Shown: positions 51,616 to 60,362 of the stretch, in pieces
Layout of the letters: each line of letters starts with the position of its first letter
Numbering within the stretch: the first letter of the stretch is position 1
Source: Ectothiorhodospiraceae bacterium
GTDB lineage: Bacteria; Pseudomonadota; Gammaproteobacteria; HK1
DNA length: 64,000 nt
Reading direction: 5' to 3'
NCBI GenBank assembly: GCA_024234875.1
Contig: JACKNM010000007.1
Location: forward strand, 62,001-126,000
Notes under the pieces: generated by a model
Seen by the model: the letters and a program-made list of their open reading frames with translations, nothing else
The model's database searches: none
Told to the model about the DNA's origin: nothing
Position numbers and translations under genes: made by a program

Positions 51616-52851
51616 TCAGGTCAACCGACGAAACACCAGCGAGCCGTTCGTGCCACCGAAACCGAACGAATTCGACAGCACGACGTCGACCTTCATCTCG
51701 CGTGCGGTCTTCGGCACGTAGTCCAGGTCACACGCCGGGTCGGGATTGTCGAGGTTGATCGTGGGTGGCACGACCTGGTCGCGGATGGCGAGCACACAGA
51801 ATACCGCCTCCACGCCCCCGGCCGCGCCGAGGAGGTGGCCGATCATCGACTTCGTCGAGCTCACGGCGACCCGATAGGCGTGGTCTCCCAGGCAGCGCTT
51901 GACCGCATTGGACTCGATGACGTCACCGGCCGGCGTCGAGGTCCCGTGCGCGTTGATGTAGTCGATCTCGTCGACGTTCACCCGCGCGTCGCGAATCGCG
52001 TTGACCATGCACCGTCGCGCACCGTCGCCGTCCTCCGGAGGCAGCGTGATGTGATAGGCATCGCTGCTCATGCCGAAGCCGATCAACTCGGCGTAGATGC
52101 GCGCACCGCGTGCCCTGGCGTGCTCGTACTCCTCGAGCACCATCGTTCCGGCGCCATCGCCGAGCACGAATCCGTCACGATCCCGATCCCACGGGCGGCT
52201 CGCGGCTTGCGGATCGTCGTTGCGAGTCGACAGCGCGCGGGCGGCGGCGAAACCGCCGAGCCCCATCGGCGAGGTCGCCATCTCCGCGCCGCCGGCGAGC
52301 ATCACGTCGACGTCGCCGCGCTCGATCATGCGCGCCGCATCGCCGATGTTGTGGGTGCCGGTCGAGCAGGCGGTGACGATGCCGTAGTTCGGACCCTTGA
52401 TGCCGAACATGATCGACAGGTTGCCCGCAATCATGTTGATGATGTTGCTGGGCACGAAGAACGGCGAGATCTTGCGCGGTCCGCCCTGACGGTACAGCTC
52501 GTGTCCGCGCTCGATGCCCGGCAGACCCCCGATGCCCGAGCCGATGGCGATGCCGATGCGCTCGGCATTGGCCTCGGTGACCTCGATGCCGCTGTCGCGC
52601 AGGGCCTGCACCCCCGCCGCGATACCGTAGTGGATGAAGGGGTCGGTGCGCCGAATATCCTTCGCCGGCATGTACTGCTCGAGGTCGAGGCCCCGAATCG
52701 CGCCGCCGATGCGGCTCGAGAAGCCACTGGCGTCGAACGCCTCGATCATGCCGATACCGCTCTTGCCCGCGAGCAGGCTCGACCACGTCGTCTCGACGTC
52801 GTTCCCCACCGGGGTGACCATTCCGAGTCCGGTTACCACGACGCGACGCAT
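51616..52851 (-). CDS. fabF: 3-oxoacyl-ACP synthase II
   Basis: The 411-residue product has the KAS II signature: RRVVVTGLGMVTPVG at the N-terminus, the nucleophile in VTACSTGTHN (about Cys163), the two histidines in NAHGTSTPAGD and KSMIGHLLGAAG, and SNSFGFGGTN at the C-terminus. It elongates acyl-ACP with malonyl-ACP. A strong GGAGGGGAG ribosome-binding site lies before the ATG. A terminator separates it from acpP upstream, so its expression is partly uncoupled from that gene. Confidence 0.95.
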   Translation of the reverse strand: MRRVVVTGLGMVTPVGNDVETTWSSLLAGKSGIGMIEAFDASGFSSRIGGAIRGLDLEQYMPAKDIRRTDPFIHYGIAAGVQALRDSGIEVTEANAERIGIAIGSGIGGLPGIERGHELYRQGGPRKISPFFVPSNIINMIAGNLSIMFGIKGPNYGIVTACSTGTHNIGDAARMIERGDVDVMLAGGAEMATSPMGLGGFAAARALSTRNDDPQAASRPWDRDRDGFVLGDGAGTMVLEEYEHARARGARIYAELIGFGMSSDAYHITLPPEDGDGARRCMVNAIRDARVNVDEIDYINAHGTSTPAGDVIESNAVKRCLGDHAYRVAVSSTKSMIGHLLGAAGGVEAVFCVLAIRDQVVPPTINLDNPDPACDLDYVPKTAREMKVDVVLSNSFGFGGTNGSLVFRRLT

Positions 52852-52872
52852 CGAAGCTCCCCTCCACAGCCC

Positions 52873-52917
52873 GGAAAAACAAAAAGGCCGCGTCCAGCGT
52901 GCACTGTAACCGCGGCC
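52873..52917 (-). terminator. Intrinsic terminator between acpP and fabF
   Basis: On the minus strand GGCCGCG (52917-52911) and CGCGGCC (52892-52886) form a GC-rich stem around an 18-nt loop, followed by TTTTTGTTTTTCC. This is a standard Rho-independent terminator 35 nt after the acpP stop. Partial read-through would set the ratio of acyl carrier protein to FabF. Confidence 0.85.
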
Positions 52918-52951
52918 CTCCTGACGACCGGCCTATCGGCCGGCCACGCGA

Positions 52952-53188
52952 CTACTCGGTGTGCGCCTTGATGTAGTCCATCGCCTGCTGGACGGTGGTG
53001 ATCTTCTCGGCCTCCTCGTCGGGAATCTCGCAGTTGAATTCCTCCTCGAGGGCCATCACCAGCTCCACGGTGTCGAGAGAGTCGGCGCCCAGGTCGTCGA
53101 CGAACGACGCATCCGGACTCACGTCCTCCTCCTTCACGCCAAGCTGCTCGACCACGATCTGCTTGACGCGCTCTTCAATCGTGCTCAT
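52952..53188 (-). CDS. acpP: Acyl carrier protein
   Basis: The 78-residue acidic protein is nearly canonical: MSTIEERVKQIVVEQLGV, the phosphopantetheine site GADSLD with Ser37, and EEAEKITTVQQAMDYI. It carries growing acyl chains for the Fab enzymes. It is preceded by its own predicted promoter and followed by an intrinsic terminator, which allows high independent expression. Confidence 0.98.
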   Translation of the reverse strand: MSTIEERVKQIVVEQLGVKEEDVSPDASFVDDLGADSLDTVELVMALEEEFNCEIPDEEAEKITTVQQAMDYIKAHTE

Positions 53189-53235
53189 TCAGGTCAATCC
53201 TCCCGTCGCACCCGGAGCCCGGAAATCGGGCGCCT

Positions 53236-53263
53236 AGTTTAGTGAAAACGCTTGAACTTGCAA
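53236..53263 (-). promoter_or_regulatory. Predicted acpP promoter
   Basis: On the minus strand TTGCAA (53263-53258) and TAAACT (53241-53236) are 16 bp apart in a locally AT-rich stretch between fabG and acpP. Predicted transcription starts near 53229, 41 nt before the acpP ATG. Confidence 0.5.
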
Positions 53264-53337
53264 GGAACATTCCGGCTTCCAGGGCTCCGCGCGAGGTCGT
53301 GCGGAACGCCCGACCGCCGGTCCCGGCACTGGCCGTC

Positions 53338-54084
53338 TCAGCCCATGTACATGCCGCCGTTGACGTGCAGCGTGTGCCCGGTGACGTAGGCCGCGGCCGG
53401 CGAGACGAGATAGCCGACCGCCGCGGCCACCTCGGCCGCCGCGCCCAGGCGCCCGAGCGGGATCTGCTCGAGCAGCTTCTCGCGATGCGCGTCCGCCAGC
53501 CCGCGCGTCATGTCGGTGTCGATGAACCCTGGTGCGACCGCATTGACGGTGATGCCGCGCCCGGCGAGCTCACGCGCCAACGCGCGGGTGAAACCCTCCA
53601 TGCCTGCCTTCGCCGCGGCGTAGTTGCTCTGACCGGCATTGCCGAGCGACCCGACGACCGAGCTCACGTTGACGATCCGACCTCGTCTGGCGCGCATCAT
53701 CGCGCGCGAGGCGGCGCGGCAGGTCCGATAGAGGGAGCCGAGATTGGTGTCGACCACCGCCTGCCAGTCCTCCTCGCGCATGCGCGCCAGGAGCCCGTCA
53801 CGCGTGATGCCGGCATTGTTGACGAGGATGCTCGGGGTGTGTCCGTCGGCCTCGAGTCGGGCGAACAGCGCGGTGACCGACTCGCTGTCGGAGACGTCCG
53901 CCACCAGCCCACACCCCTCGACCCCGGCCGCCTCGAGCGCGGTGCCGATCGCGGTCGCGCCGGCCGCCGACGTGGCCGTGCCGACCACCCGGGCGCCGCG
54001 CGAGCCGAGCTCCGCTGCGATTGCGGCGCCGATGCCGCGACTCGCGCCGGTGACCAGCGCGACCTCGCCGTTCAGATCCTCCAT
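53338..54084 (-). CDS. fabG: 3-oxoacyl-ACP reductase
   Basis: The 248-residue SDR has VTGASRGIGAAIA for NADPH, NNAGITRDGLLARM, catalytic Ser in VNVSSVVGSLGNAGQ, YxxxK in NYAAAKAGMEG, and the FabG-specific GFIDTDMT and VTGHTLHVNGGMYM at the C-terminus. It reduces 3-oxoacyl-ACP in fatty-acid synthesis. Its ATG shares a base with the fabD stop codon (TGATG), so the two are translationally coupled. Confidence 0.96.
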   Translation of the reverse strand: MEDLNGEVALVTGASRGIGAAIAAELGSRGARVVGTATSAAGATAIGTALEAAGVEGCGLVADVSDSESVTALFARLEADGHTPSILVNNAGITRDGLLARMREEDWQAVVDTNLGSLYRTCRAASRAMMRARRGRIVNVSSVVGSLGNAGQSNYAAAKAGMEGFTRALARELAGRGITVNAVAPGFIDTDMTRGLADAHREKLLEQIPLGRLGAAAEVAAAVGYLVSPAAAYVTGHTLHVNGGMYMG

Positions 54085-55028
54085 CAGCCCTCCAGCTTCT
54101 CCAGCGCGGCGCTCAGGCTCGCCTCGTCGTGCAGGCTCGCGATCTCGAGGTCCGGCGCGATGCGCCGATGCAACCCGGTGAGCGTCCGCCCGGGACCGGG
54201 CTCGATCAGCGCCGTCGCGCCGCGGGCGCGCAGCCGCTCGACGGTCTCCACCCAACGCACCGGGCGCACGAGCTGACGCGTCAGCGCCTGGCGGATTGCC
54301 GCCGGGTCGTCGTGGCTCTCGAGATCCGCATTGTGGACGACGGGCACCGCGGGTGCGCGAATGTCGGTCGTGGCCAGCACCTCCTCGAGCCGCTCCACCG
54401 CCGGGGTCATCAGCACGCAATGGACGGGGACGCTCATCGGCAGGCGCACCGCGCGGCGCGCGCCACGCTCGCGCGCCATCTCGAGGACGCGATCCACCGC
54501 GCCGGCGTGCCCGGCCACCACCACCTGTCCGGGTGCGTTGAAATTGACTGCGGACACGTGCTGCGGAGCGAGCTCGGCGCTCACCGCGGTGCAGACCTCG
54601 ACCACCGCCGCGTCGTCGAGACCGAGAAGTGCTGCGATACCGCCGACGCCGAGCGGAACCGCCTCCTGCATGAATCGGCCGCGGGCGGCGACGGCACGGA
54701 CCGCGTCGCGGAACGGCATCGCTCCGGCGCACACCAGCGCGCTGTACTCGCCGAGGCTGTGCCCGGCCACCATGGCCGGCGCCGGGCCGCCCGCCGCGTG
54801 CCAGGCGCGCCACACCGCGACACCGGCTGCGAGCATCGCCGGCTGCGTTCGCTCGGTCTCGTTCAGCCGCTCCGCCGGACCCTCGCTCACCAACGCCCAG
54901 AGATCGTAGCCGAGCATCTCGGAGGCCTCGGCGAAGGTCTCACCGACCACCGAGCGGGCGGCCGCGAGATCCGACAGCATCCCGACCGATTGCGAGCCCT
55001 GACCGGGGAACGTGAACGCGACAGGCAT
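54084..55028 (-). CDS. fabD: Malonyl-CoA:ACP transacylase
   Basis: The 314-residue product has the family motif FTFPGQGSQSVGM, the nucleophile GHSLGEYSAL (Ser91), and the catalytic His in SVPVHC. It loads malonyl groups on AcpP. It is the only malonyl-specific acyltransferase in the window, so it is a candidate to serve the AT-less PKS module at 11863-20139 in trans, though nothing in the sequence proves this. ATG 55028 is used; the upstream frame has no homology. Confidence 0.95.
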   Translation of the reverse strand: MPVAFTFPGQGSQSVGMLSDLAAARSVVGETFAEASEMLGYDLWALVSEGPAERLNETERTQPAMLAAGVAVWRAWHAAGGPAPAMVAGHSLGEYSALVCAGAMPFRDAVRAVAARGRFMQEAVPLGVGGIAALLGLDDAAVVEVCTAVSAELAPQHVSAVNFNAPGQVVVAGHAGAVDRVLEMARERGARRAVRLPMSVPVHCVLMTPAVERLEEVLATTDIRAPAVPVVHNADLESHDDPAAIRQALTRQLVRPVRWVETVERLRARGATALIEPGPGRTLTGLHRRIAPDLEIASLHDEASLSAALEKLEG

Positions 55029-55060
55029 CGACGATTCTCTATCTTGTTCGGCGAGCAGAC

Positions 55061-56029
55061 TCAGTAGCGCACCAGCGCCGAGCCCCAGGTGAAGCCGCCG
55101 CCGAAGGCCTCGAGGAGCAGTCGGTCGCCGCGCTTGATTCGACCGTCGCGGACCGCCACGTCGAGGGCCAGCGGCACGGAGGCAGCCGAGGTGTTGCCGT
55201 GGTGGTCCACGGTCACCACCACACGCTCCATCGGCATCTCGAGCTTGCGCGCGGTGGCCTCGATGATGCGGATGTTGGCCTGGTGCGGGATCAGCCAATC
55301 GACATCGGACTTCGCCAACCCGTTCGCGCTCAGGGTCTCGTCGACGATGCGCATCAACGTGCGCACTGCCACGCGGAACACCTCGTTGCCACGCATCTGC
55401 GTGTACGCGTTCCCCTCCGACAGCCGCCCGTTTCCGATCGGCGTGCCGCCCTCGACGTAGAGCAGATCCTCGTAGCGACCGTCGGCATGCAGGTGTGTGG
55501 ACACGATTCCCGGCTCGTCGGATCGCTCCAGCACCACCGCGCCGGCGCCGTCACCGAACAGCACACAGGTACCGCGGTCCGACCAGTCGAGGAGATGAGA
55601 ATGCCGGTCTGCGCCGACCACCAGCGCGCGTCGGGCGCTGCCGGCGCGCACGAACTTGTCGGCCACGCCGAGCGCGTAGACGAAGCCCGTGCAGACCGCC
55701 TGGACGTCGAATGCGGGGCAGCCGAAGGCGCCGAGGCGCGCCTGCAGGCGACACGCGGTCGATGGATAGATGCGGTCGGGCGTGGTGGTTCCGACCACGA
55801 TCAGGTCGACCGACTCCGGTGCGACGTCGGCGGCCTCGAGCGCCCGACGCGCCGCCCGTTCCGCGAGATCCGTCGTGCCCTCCCCGGGGGCCGCCACGCG
55901 GCGCTCGGCGATGCCGGTACGCTCGCGGATCCACGCATCGCTGGTGTCGACCAACCGCTCGAGCTCGGCGTTGGTGAGGACGCGCTCTGGCAGGTACCCG
56001 CCGGTGCCCGCGATCCGGCTGTAGGTCAC
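55061..56029 (-). CDS. fabH: 3-oxoacyl-ACP synthase III
   Basis: The 322-residue product has RIAGTGGYLPERVLTN, catalytic Cys113 in VQAVCTGFVYAL, His in IPHQANIRI, Asn in HGNTSAASVPLAL, and GGGFTWGSALVR at the end. It starts fatty-acid synthesis from acetyl-CoA and malonyl-ACP. It overlaps plsX by 4 nt and precedes fabD by 32 nt. Confidence 0.96.
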   Translation of the reverse strand: MTYSRIAGTGGYLPERVLTNAELERLVDTSDAWIRERTGIAERRVAAPGEGTTDLAERAARRALEAADVAPESVDLIVVGTTTPDRIYPSTACRLQARLGAFGCPAFDVQAVCTGFVYALGVADKFVRAGSARRALVVGADRHSHLLDWSDRGTCVLFGDGAGAVVLERSDEPGIVSTHLHADGRYEDLLYVEGGTPIGNGRLSEGNAYTQMRGNEVFRVAVRTLMRIVDETLSANGLAKSDVDWLIPHQANIRIIEATARKLEMPMERVVVTVDHHGNTSAASVPLALDVAVRDGRIKRGDRLLLEAFGGGFTWGSALVRY

Positions 56030-57048
56030 ACCGCCTCCCGCGACTCGAGGAGACGGCCGAGTTGCTCGCGGATGCGCTCGGGGACGTTCTTTCTGATCTC
56101 GGTCACCGCCTCCTCGATCGCTCGCGCGAAGGCGATGACGTCGGCGCTGCCGTGGCTCTTGACCACGATGCCCTGGAGCCCGACCAGGGTGGCGCCGTTG
56201 TATTGCCGTGGGTCGATGCGCGACCGCAGCGCGCGCAGCACGGGCATCGCGACCAGGCCCGCCACACGCGTCAGGATGTTGCGCTGGAACTCGCGCCGCA
56301 TGAAGGCCACGATCATGTGCGCCACGCCCTCGCTCGACTTGAGCGCGACGTTGCCGACGAAGCCGTCGCAGACCACGATGTTGGCCTTTCCGCGGTAGAT
56401 GTCGTCACCTTCGACGAATCCGATGTAGTCGAGGTCGCTCGCCGCCAGCATGCGGCCGGCCTCGCGCACGCGCTCGTTCCCCTTGATCTCTTCCTGCCCG
56501 ATGTTCAGGAGACCGACCGTGGGTTGCGCGATGTTGTCGACCGCACGCGCGAGCACCACGCCCATGACCGCGAACTCGAAGAGCTGCCGCGCGCTGGCCT
56601 CCACGTTGGCTCCGAGGTCCAGGACGTGGGTATGGCCGGTGAGCGACGGCAGGGCCGAGATGATGGCCGGGCGATCGACGCCGGGCAACGTCCTCAGCAC
56701 GAACTTCGCGGTCGCCATCAAGGCCCCGGTGTTGCCGGCGCTCACGCATGCCTGCGCCTCGCCTTCCTTGACGAGATTGATCGCGACTCGCATCGACGAG
56801 TCGCGTTTGCCGCGCAGGGCCTGCGACGGCAGCTCGTCCATCTCGACCTTCTGCGTGGCATGGTGCAGGCGAAGACGCTCGCTCGGTGTCGCCTTGCTCT
56901 CGGCGAGGGTCGCCAGCAGGGTCGCCTCGTCCCCCACCAGGATCAGCGCGAGATCCCGGTCACGTTCGAGGGCGCGCAGCGCCGCGGGGACGACCACGCT
57001 CGGACCGTGGTCTCCCCCCATCGCGTCCAGGGCGACGGTGAACGTCAA
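56026..57048 (-). CDS. plsX: Phosphate acyltransferase PlsX
   Basis: The 340-residue product begins TFTVALDAMGGDHGPSVVVPAAL and contains ACVSAGNTGALMA, RPAIISALPS, LDLGANVEAS, NIGQEEIKGN and VVCDGFVGNVALKSSEG. PlsX converts acyl-ACP to acyl-phosphate for phospholipid synthesis. It lies between rpmF and fabH in the standard order; its stop overlaps the fabH start. Confidence 0.96.
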   Translation of the reverse strand: MTFTVALDAMGGDHGPSVVVPAALRALERDRDLALILVGDEATLLATLAESKATPSERLRLHHATQKVEMDELPSQALRGKRDSSMRVAINLVKEGEAQACVSAGNTGALMATAKFVLRTLPGVDRPAIISALPSLTGHTHVLDLGANVEASARQLFEFAVMGVVLARAVDNIAQPTVGLLNIGQEEIKGNERVREAGRMLAASDLDYIGFVEGDDIYRGKANIVVCDGFVGNVALKSSEGVAHMIVAFMRREFQRNILTRVAGLVAMPVLRALRSRIDPRQYNGATLVGLQGIVVKSHGSADVIAFARAIEEAVTEIRKNVPERIREQLGRLLESREAV

Positions 57049-57054
57049 GCGCGG

Positions 57055-57231
57055 TCAGTCTCGTTCCGGCAAGACCTTCCGGCCGCGGTAGTACCCGTCC
57101 GGCGACACGTGGTGCCGACGATGGGTCGCGCCCGAGGTCTGGTCGATGCTCAGGGTGGGGCCGGTGAGCGCATCGTGCGCTCGCCGCATCCCCCGCTTCG
57201 AGGGGGACTTCTTGTTCTGCTGGACGGCCAT
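57055..57231 (-). CDS. rpmF: 50S ribosomal protein L32
   Basis: This 58-residue basic protein reads MAVQQNKKSPSKRGMRRAHD at the start and ends HHVSPDGYYRGRKVLPERD, the conserved L32 pattern (AVQQNxKSxSxRGMRRSHD; RHHxxxDGYYRGxKV). The zinc-binding cysteines found in some L32 proteins are absent, as in E. coli. It is 24 nt after yceD and 6 nt before plsX. Confidence 0.97.
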   Translation of the reverse strand: MAVQQNKKSPSKRGMRRAHDALTGPTLSIDQTSGATHRRHHVSPDGYYRGRKVLPERD

Positions 57232-57255
57232 CTGAGGGCTCCTCCGTTCGTGTGC

Positions 57256-57891
57256 TCAATCGGATTCCCGCAGCGCCGCGAGCGCTGCGAATGGATTCGT
57301 TTCCCGTCGTGTCTGCTCTGGTGCCGCCACGTCCGTCGGCGGCGCGCGGTGGCAATGCTCGTCGTCGTGCAGTCCCACCGTCGGCAGTGACAGCAGCAAC
57401 TCGTCCTCGACCAGCTTCTCGATGGTCAGCGTCTCGCCGCCGACCCGTGCCTCGGCCGGCGCCGGCGCGGCGGGCTCACCCTCGGCGCTCGCCTCGGCAT
57501 CGAGCTCCAGCGCCTCGAATCCCTCGGCCACCCGGGCCGGGTCCTCACCTGGCCAGACCACTTCCAGGCGGACCTCGCCGCCGAGCGCGATCGCGACCGG
57601 CTCGAGACAGCGCTGGCATTCCAGATGCCCGCGGGCGGCGACCTGGCCCCGGATCCGGACCCTTCCGTCCGCGTCGCGGGAGAACGCGAGTCGAAAACGG
57701 CACCCGTCGTCGAGGTCCAGCACCGATGCACGCAGGCGCTCGAAACACCCCGGCAGCTCGCCCTCGAGCACGCGACCCTCGCGCCCGAGTCGCGCGAGAT
57801 CGAGCGCCTTGCCCGATGGCCGCGACGACCTCCGGGCCCGGCGCTCGCAACCCGCGCCACCCTCGCCCGCAAACGGCTCTCGTGAAGGCAT
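57256..57891 (-). CDS. yceD: YceD-family 23S rRNA accumulation protein (DUF177)
   Basis: The 211-residue product has the family core: a beta-rich region with LECQRCLEPVAIALGGEVRLEVVW (CxxC, about residue 102), an acidic middle, VEDELLLSLPTVGLHDDEHC, and the C-terminal NPFAALAALR. YceD affects 23S rRNA levels and is co-transcribed with rpmF in most bacteria. The N-terminus is about 25 residues longer than in E. coli, but no other start codon fits. A strong promoter ends only about 10 nt before the ATG, which leaves almost no leader. Confidence 0.9.
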   Translation of the reverse strand: MPSREPFAGEGGAGCERRARRSSRPSGKALDLARLGREGRVLEGELPGCFERLRASVLDLDDGCRFRLAFSRDADGRVRIRGQVAARGHLECQRCLEPVAIALGGEVRLEVVWPGEDPARVAEGFEALELDAEASAEGEPAAPAPAEARVGGETLTIEKLVEDELLLSLPTVGLHDDEHCHRAPPTDVAAPEQTRRETNPFAALAALRESD

Positions 57892-57900
57892 AACCCGAAG

Positions 57901-57930
57901 ACTATAATGGCCTTTCCGGATTCCTGTCAA
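57901..57930 (-). promoter_or_regulatory. Strong promoter of the yceD-rpmF-plsX-fabHDG operon
   Basis: On the minus strand a perfect TTGACA (57930-57925) and TATAGT (57906-57901) are 18 bp apart. The predicted start of transcription (57894-57895) is only about 4 nt before the yceD ATG (57891), implying a nearly leaderless mRNA. Confidence 0.7.
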
Positions 57931-58029
57931 AGCCGGCATTCGGTTCGCGAAGGGGCCTCGCACAGGCCCGGCGACACGCCACCTGCCGGCCCCGGCGACA
58001 CCGGCCACCGCCCAGAGGAGCCACCAGCC

Positions 58030-58641
58030 TTGCGCCTCGTTCTCGCCTCGACATCGCGCTATCGCCAGGAGTTGCTGGCGCGGCTCGGCCTCCCCTTCGA
58101 CACCGTCGCGCCGGGCGTGGACGAGACGCGCCTGCCGGGTGAGGCGGCGGAGCACCTCGCGGCCCGACTGGCGCGGGCGAAGGCGGCCGCGGTGCGGTCG
58201 TCGTTTCCCGACGCGGTGATCATCGGCTCCGACCAGGTGGCGGTGCTCGGCGAGACGGTGCTCGGCAAGCCCGGAACGGTCGAGGCCAACGTTCGCCAGC
58301 TGGCGGCCGCCAGCGGGCGGCGGGTGGTGTTCCTGACCGGCCTGTGCGTGCTCGCGCCGTCGCCTCCGGCCGAGCAGTGCGCGGTGGTGTCCTACGAGGT
58401 GACGTTTCGCCGGCTCGACCGCGCGCGGATCGAGCGCTACGTGGCACTCGACTCGGCGCTCGACTGCGCCGGGGGCTTTCGCTCCGAAGGGCTGGGCGTG
58501 GCACTGTTCGAGTCGATGCGTGGCGACGACCCCACCGCCCTCATCGGCCTGCCACTCATTCGCCTCAGTGAGATGCTGGTACGCGTCGGGCTGGATCCGC
58601 TCGGCCCGGAGGAGGGAGTCGCGGCGCGCGACGAGGACTGA
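58030..58641 (+). CDS. Maf-family nucleotide pyrophosphatase (YceF-like)
   Basis: The 203-residue product begins at TTG 58030, 9 nt after GAGGAG, giving LRLVLASTSRYRQELLARLG, the standard Maf N-terminus. It also has IIGSDQVAVL (catalytic Asp), LGKPGTVEANVRQL, and SALDCAGGFRSEGLG. Maf proteins hydrolyse non-canonical or m7G nucleoside triphosphates to avoid their incorporation; YceF prefers m7GTP. It is divergent from yceD, as in E. coli. An earlier in-frame ATG at 57907 would add 41 unrelated residues. Confidence 0.9.
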   Translation: MRLVLASTSRYRQELLARLGLPFDTVAPGVDETRLPGEAAEHLAARLARAKAAAVRSSFPDAVIIGSDQVAVLGETVLGKPGTVEANVRQLAAASGRRVVFLTGLCVLAPSPPAEQCAVVSYEVTFRRLDRARIERYVALDSALDCAGGFRSEGLGVALFESMRGDDPTALIGLPLIRLSEMLVRVGLDPLGPEEGVAARDED

Positions 58642-58708
58642 ACGGGCGGCAGCCGCTGGCGGTCAGGGTGCCGCGGCCACCAGCCACCCCGGATGCTCGG
58701 CCGGGTGG

Positions 58709-59674
58709 TCAGTACCGCCGCCAACCGGCGACCGACGCCTCCAGGAAGCGGTCCGCGATGGATGCCCCGATGCGCTCGGCGAGCGCGGTGAGACGGCCAC
58801 GGGTCGGGGTGTAGTCGACGATCTTCTCCGCCCCGATGACCTCCCGCGCGACATGGCTCGCACTGCCGAGACCGTCTGCCAGGCCGAGCTCGACCGCCCG
58901 CTCCCCGGTCCAGAGCAACCCGCTGAACAGCTCGTCGCCACCCTTCAGCCGCTCGCCTCTGCCCTGGCGGACCACCGCGATGAACTGTTGGTGAACTTGC
59001 CCCAGGACGTCACGGAAATGCGCGACCTCCTCCGGCCGCTCGGGTGAGAACGGGTCCAGGAAGCCCTTGTGCTCGCCGGCGGTGAGCAGACGCCGCTCGA
59101 TGCCGAGCTTCTCCATCGCGCCGACGAACCCGAAACCGTTCATCACCACCCCGATCGAGCCCAGGAGGCTGCCCTTGTCGGCGTAGATGGCGTCGGCCAT
59201 CGCCGCGACGTAGTAGCCGCCCGAGGCGGCCATGTCGGTGACGACCGCGTAGACCTTCGTCTGCGGATACTTCTCGCGCAGACGACGGATCTCGTCGGCG
59301 ATGTAGCCGGCCTGGACCGGGCTGCCACCCGGACTGTTGATGCGCAGGATCACGCCCGCGGTCGCCTCGTCCTCGAACGCCGCGCGCAGGCCGGTGATCA
59401 CCCGGTCGGCGCTCGCGTCGCTGTCGTCGGCGATGGTGCCGTTCACCTCGATCAACGCGGTGTGTCGCTCGTCGCCCTCACCCGGCCACGACGGCTTCGG
59501 GAGGAAGCTGACGGTCACGAACACGAGGTAGGCGAGGAACAGCAGCCGCAGTGCGATGTTCCAACGCCGTGCCCGACGCTGCTCGACCAGGGCCGACTGT
59601 GCCAGCCGGGCGATGATGTCACGCTCCCAGCCCGGCTCCTTGCCGGTCGGCGGCGAGTTCGAGGGTTCGTCCAT
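58709..59674 (-). CDS. S49-family signal peptide peptidase (SppA-like)
   Basis: The 321-residue protein has a cytosolic N-terminus, one membrane helix (about 44-60, LLFLAYLVFVTVSFL), and a protease domain with LRINSPGGSPVQAGYIADEI, catalytic Ser in VTDMAASGGYYVAAMAD, SLLGSIGVVMNG, and the catalytic Lys region further on. It is the short (67K-half) form of SppA that degrades cleaved signal peptides as an oligomer. It is the last member of the HAD-rluC operon, 28 nt after the HAD gene. Confidence 0.92.
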   Translation of the reverse strand: MDEPSNSPPTGKEPGWERDIIARLAQSALVEQRRARRWNIALRLLFLAYLVFVTVSFLPKPSWPGEGDERHTALIEVNGTIADDSDASADRVITGLRAAFEDEATAGVILRINSPGGSPVQAGYIADEIRRLREKYPQTKVYAVVTDMAASGGYYVAAMADAIYADKGSLLGSIGVVMNGFGFVGAMEKLGIERRLLTAGEHKGFLDPFSPERPEEVAHFRDVLGQVHQQFIAVVRQGRGERLKGGDELFSGLLWTGERAVELGLADGLGSASHVAREVIGAEKIVDYTPTRGRLTALAERIGASIADRFLEASVAGWRRY

Positions 59675-59702
59675 TGGCGGGTCCGAGTGCAGGTCGGGGC
59701 GA

Positions 59703-60362
59703 TCAGCCGCGACGGATGAGCCATGCCGGGAGTTCGGCGACGGTGTCGAGGAGCGCGACTGGCCGACATTCTAGCAGCGCGGCCGCGGGGTGAGCCCCGC
59801 TCGCGACCCCCAGAGCATGGGCACCCGCGGCCCGTGCCATCTGCAAGTCGAAGGTGGTGTCACCGACGACCAGGGTCTCCTCCGGCGCGCAGCCGACCTC
59901 CTCCATCAGCTCGAGGACCATCCCCGGATGGGGCTTCGACGGCGACTCGTCGACGGTGCGGGTGGCGACGAAGAAGCGTGTGGTGTCGCTCTCGGCCAGC
60001 TCACGGTCGAGACCGCGACGGCCCTTGCCGGTCGCCACCGCGAGCAACAACCCGGCGGTGTCGAGATGCGCCAGCGTGCGGTGGGCGCCGGCGAACAGCG
60101 CGACCGGCTCCCGCGCCTCACGCGACCAGCGCTCGCGATAGTGCGCGAGGAAGCGCTGGTGCATGGCCTCGCCCTCCCCCGGGTAGAGCGCCTCGGTGGC
60201 CTCGCGCATGCCGAGCCCGATGATGCCGCGGATCGCTGCCTCGCTGCGCGCGGGAAGGTCCATCGCCTCGATGGCGCTGGTCACGGTGCGAACGATTCGT
60301 GCGTGCGAGTCGGCGAGAGTTCCGTCCCAGTCGAAGACGACGAGGCGGTAGGCGCCGGTCAT
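59703..60362 (-). CDS. HAD-superfamily phosphatase (phosphoglycolate phosphatase-like)
   Basis: The 219-residue product has motif I VVFDWDGTLADS, motif II VATGKGRRGL, Lys in SPSKPHPGM and motif IV VVGDTTFDLQMARAAG, with an inserted helical cap (about 20-85). This subgroup (Gph/YcjU-like) lies next to rluC and sppA in many gammaproteobacteria. The substrate is uncertain, perhaps a sugar phosphate or phosphoglycolate. It overlaps the rluC stop by 4 nt. Confidence 0.9.
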   Translation of the reverse strand: MTGAYRLVVFDWDGTLADSHARIVRTVTSAIEAMDLPARSEAAIRGIIGLGMREATEALYPGEGEAMHQRFLAHYRERWSREAREPVALFAGAHRTLAHLDTAGLLLAVATGKGRRGLDRELAESDTTRFFVATRTVDESPSKPHPGMVLELMEEVGCAPEETLVVGDTTFDLQMARAAGAHALGVASGAHPAAALLECRPVALLDTVAELPAWLIRRG

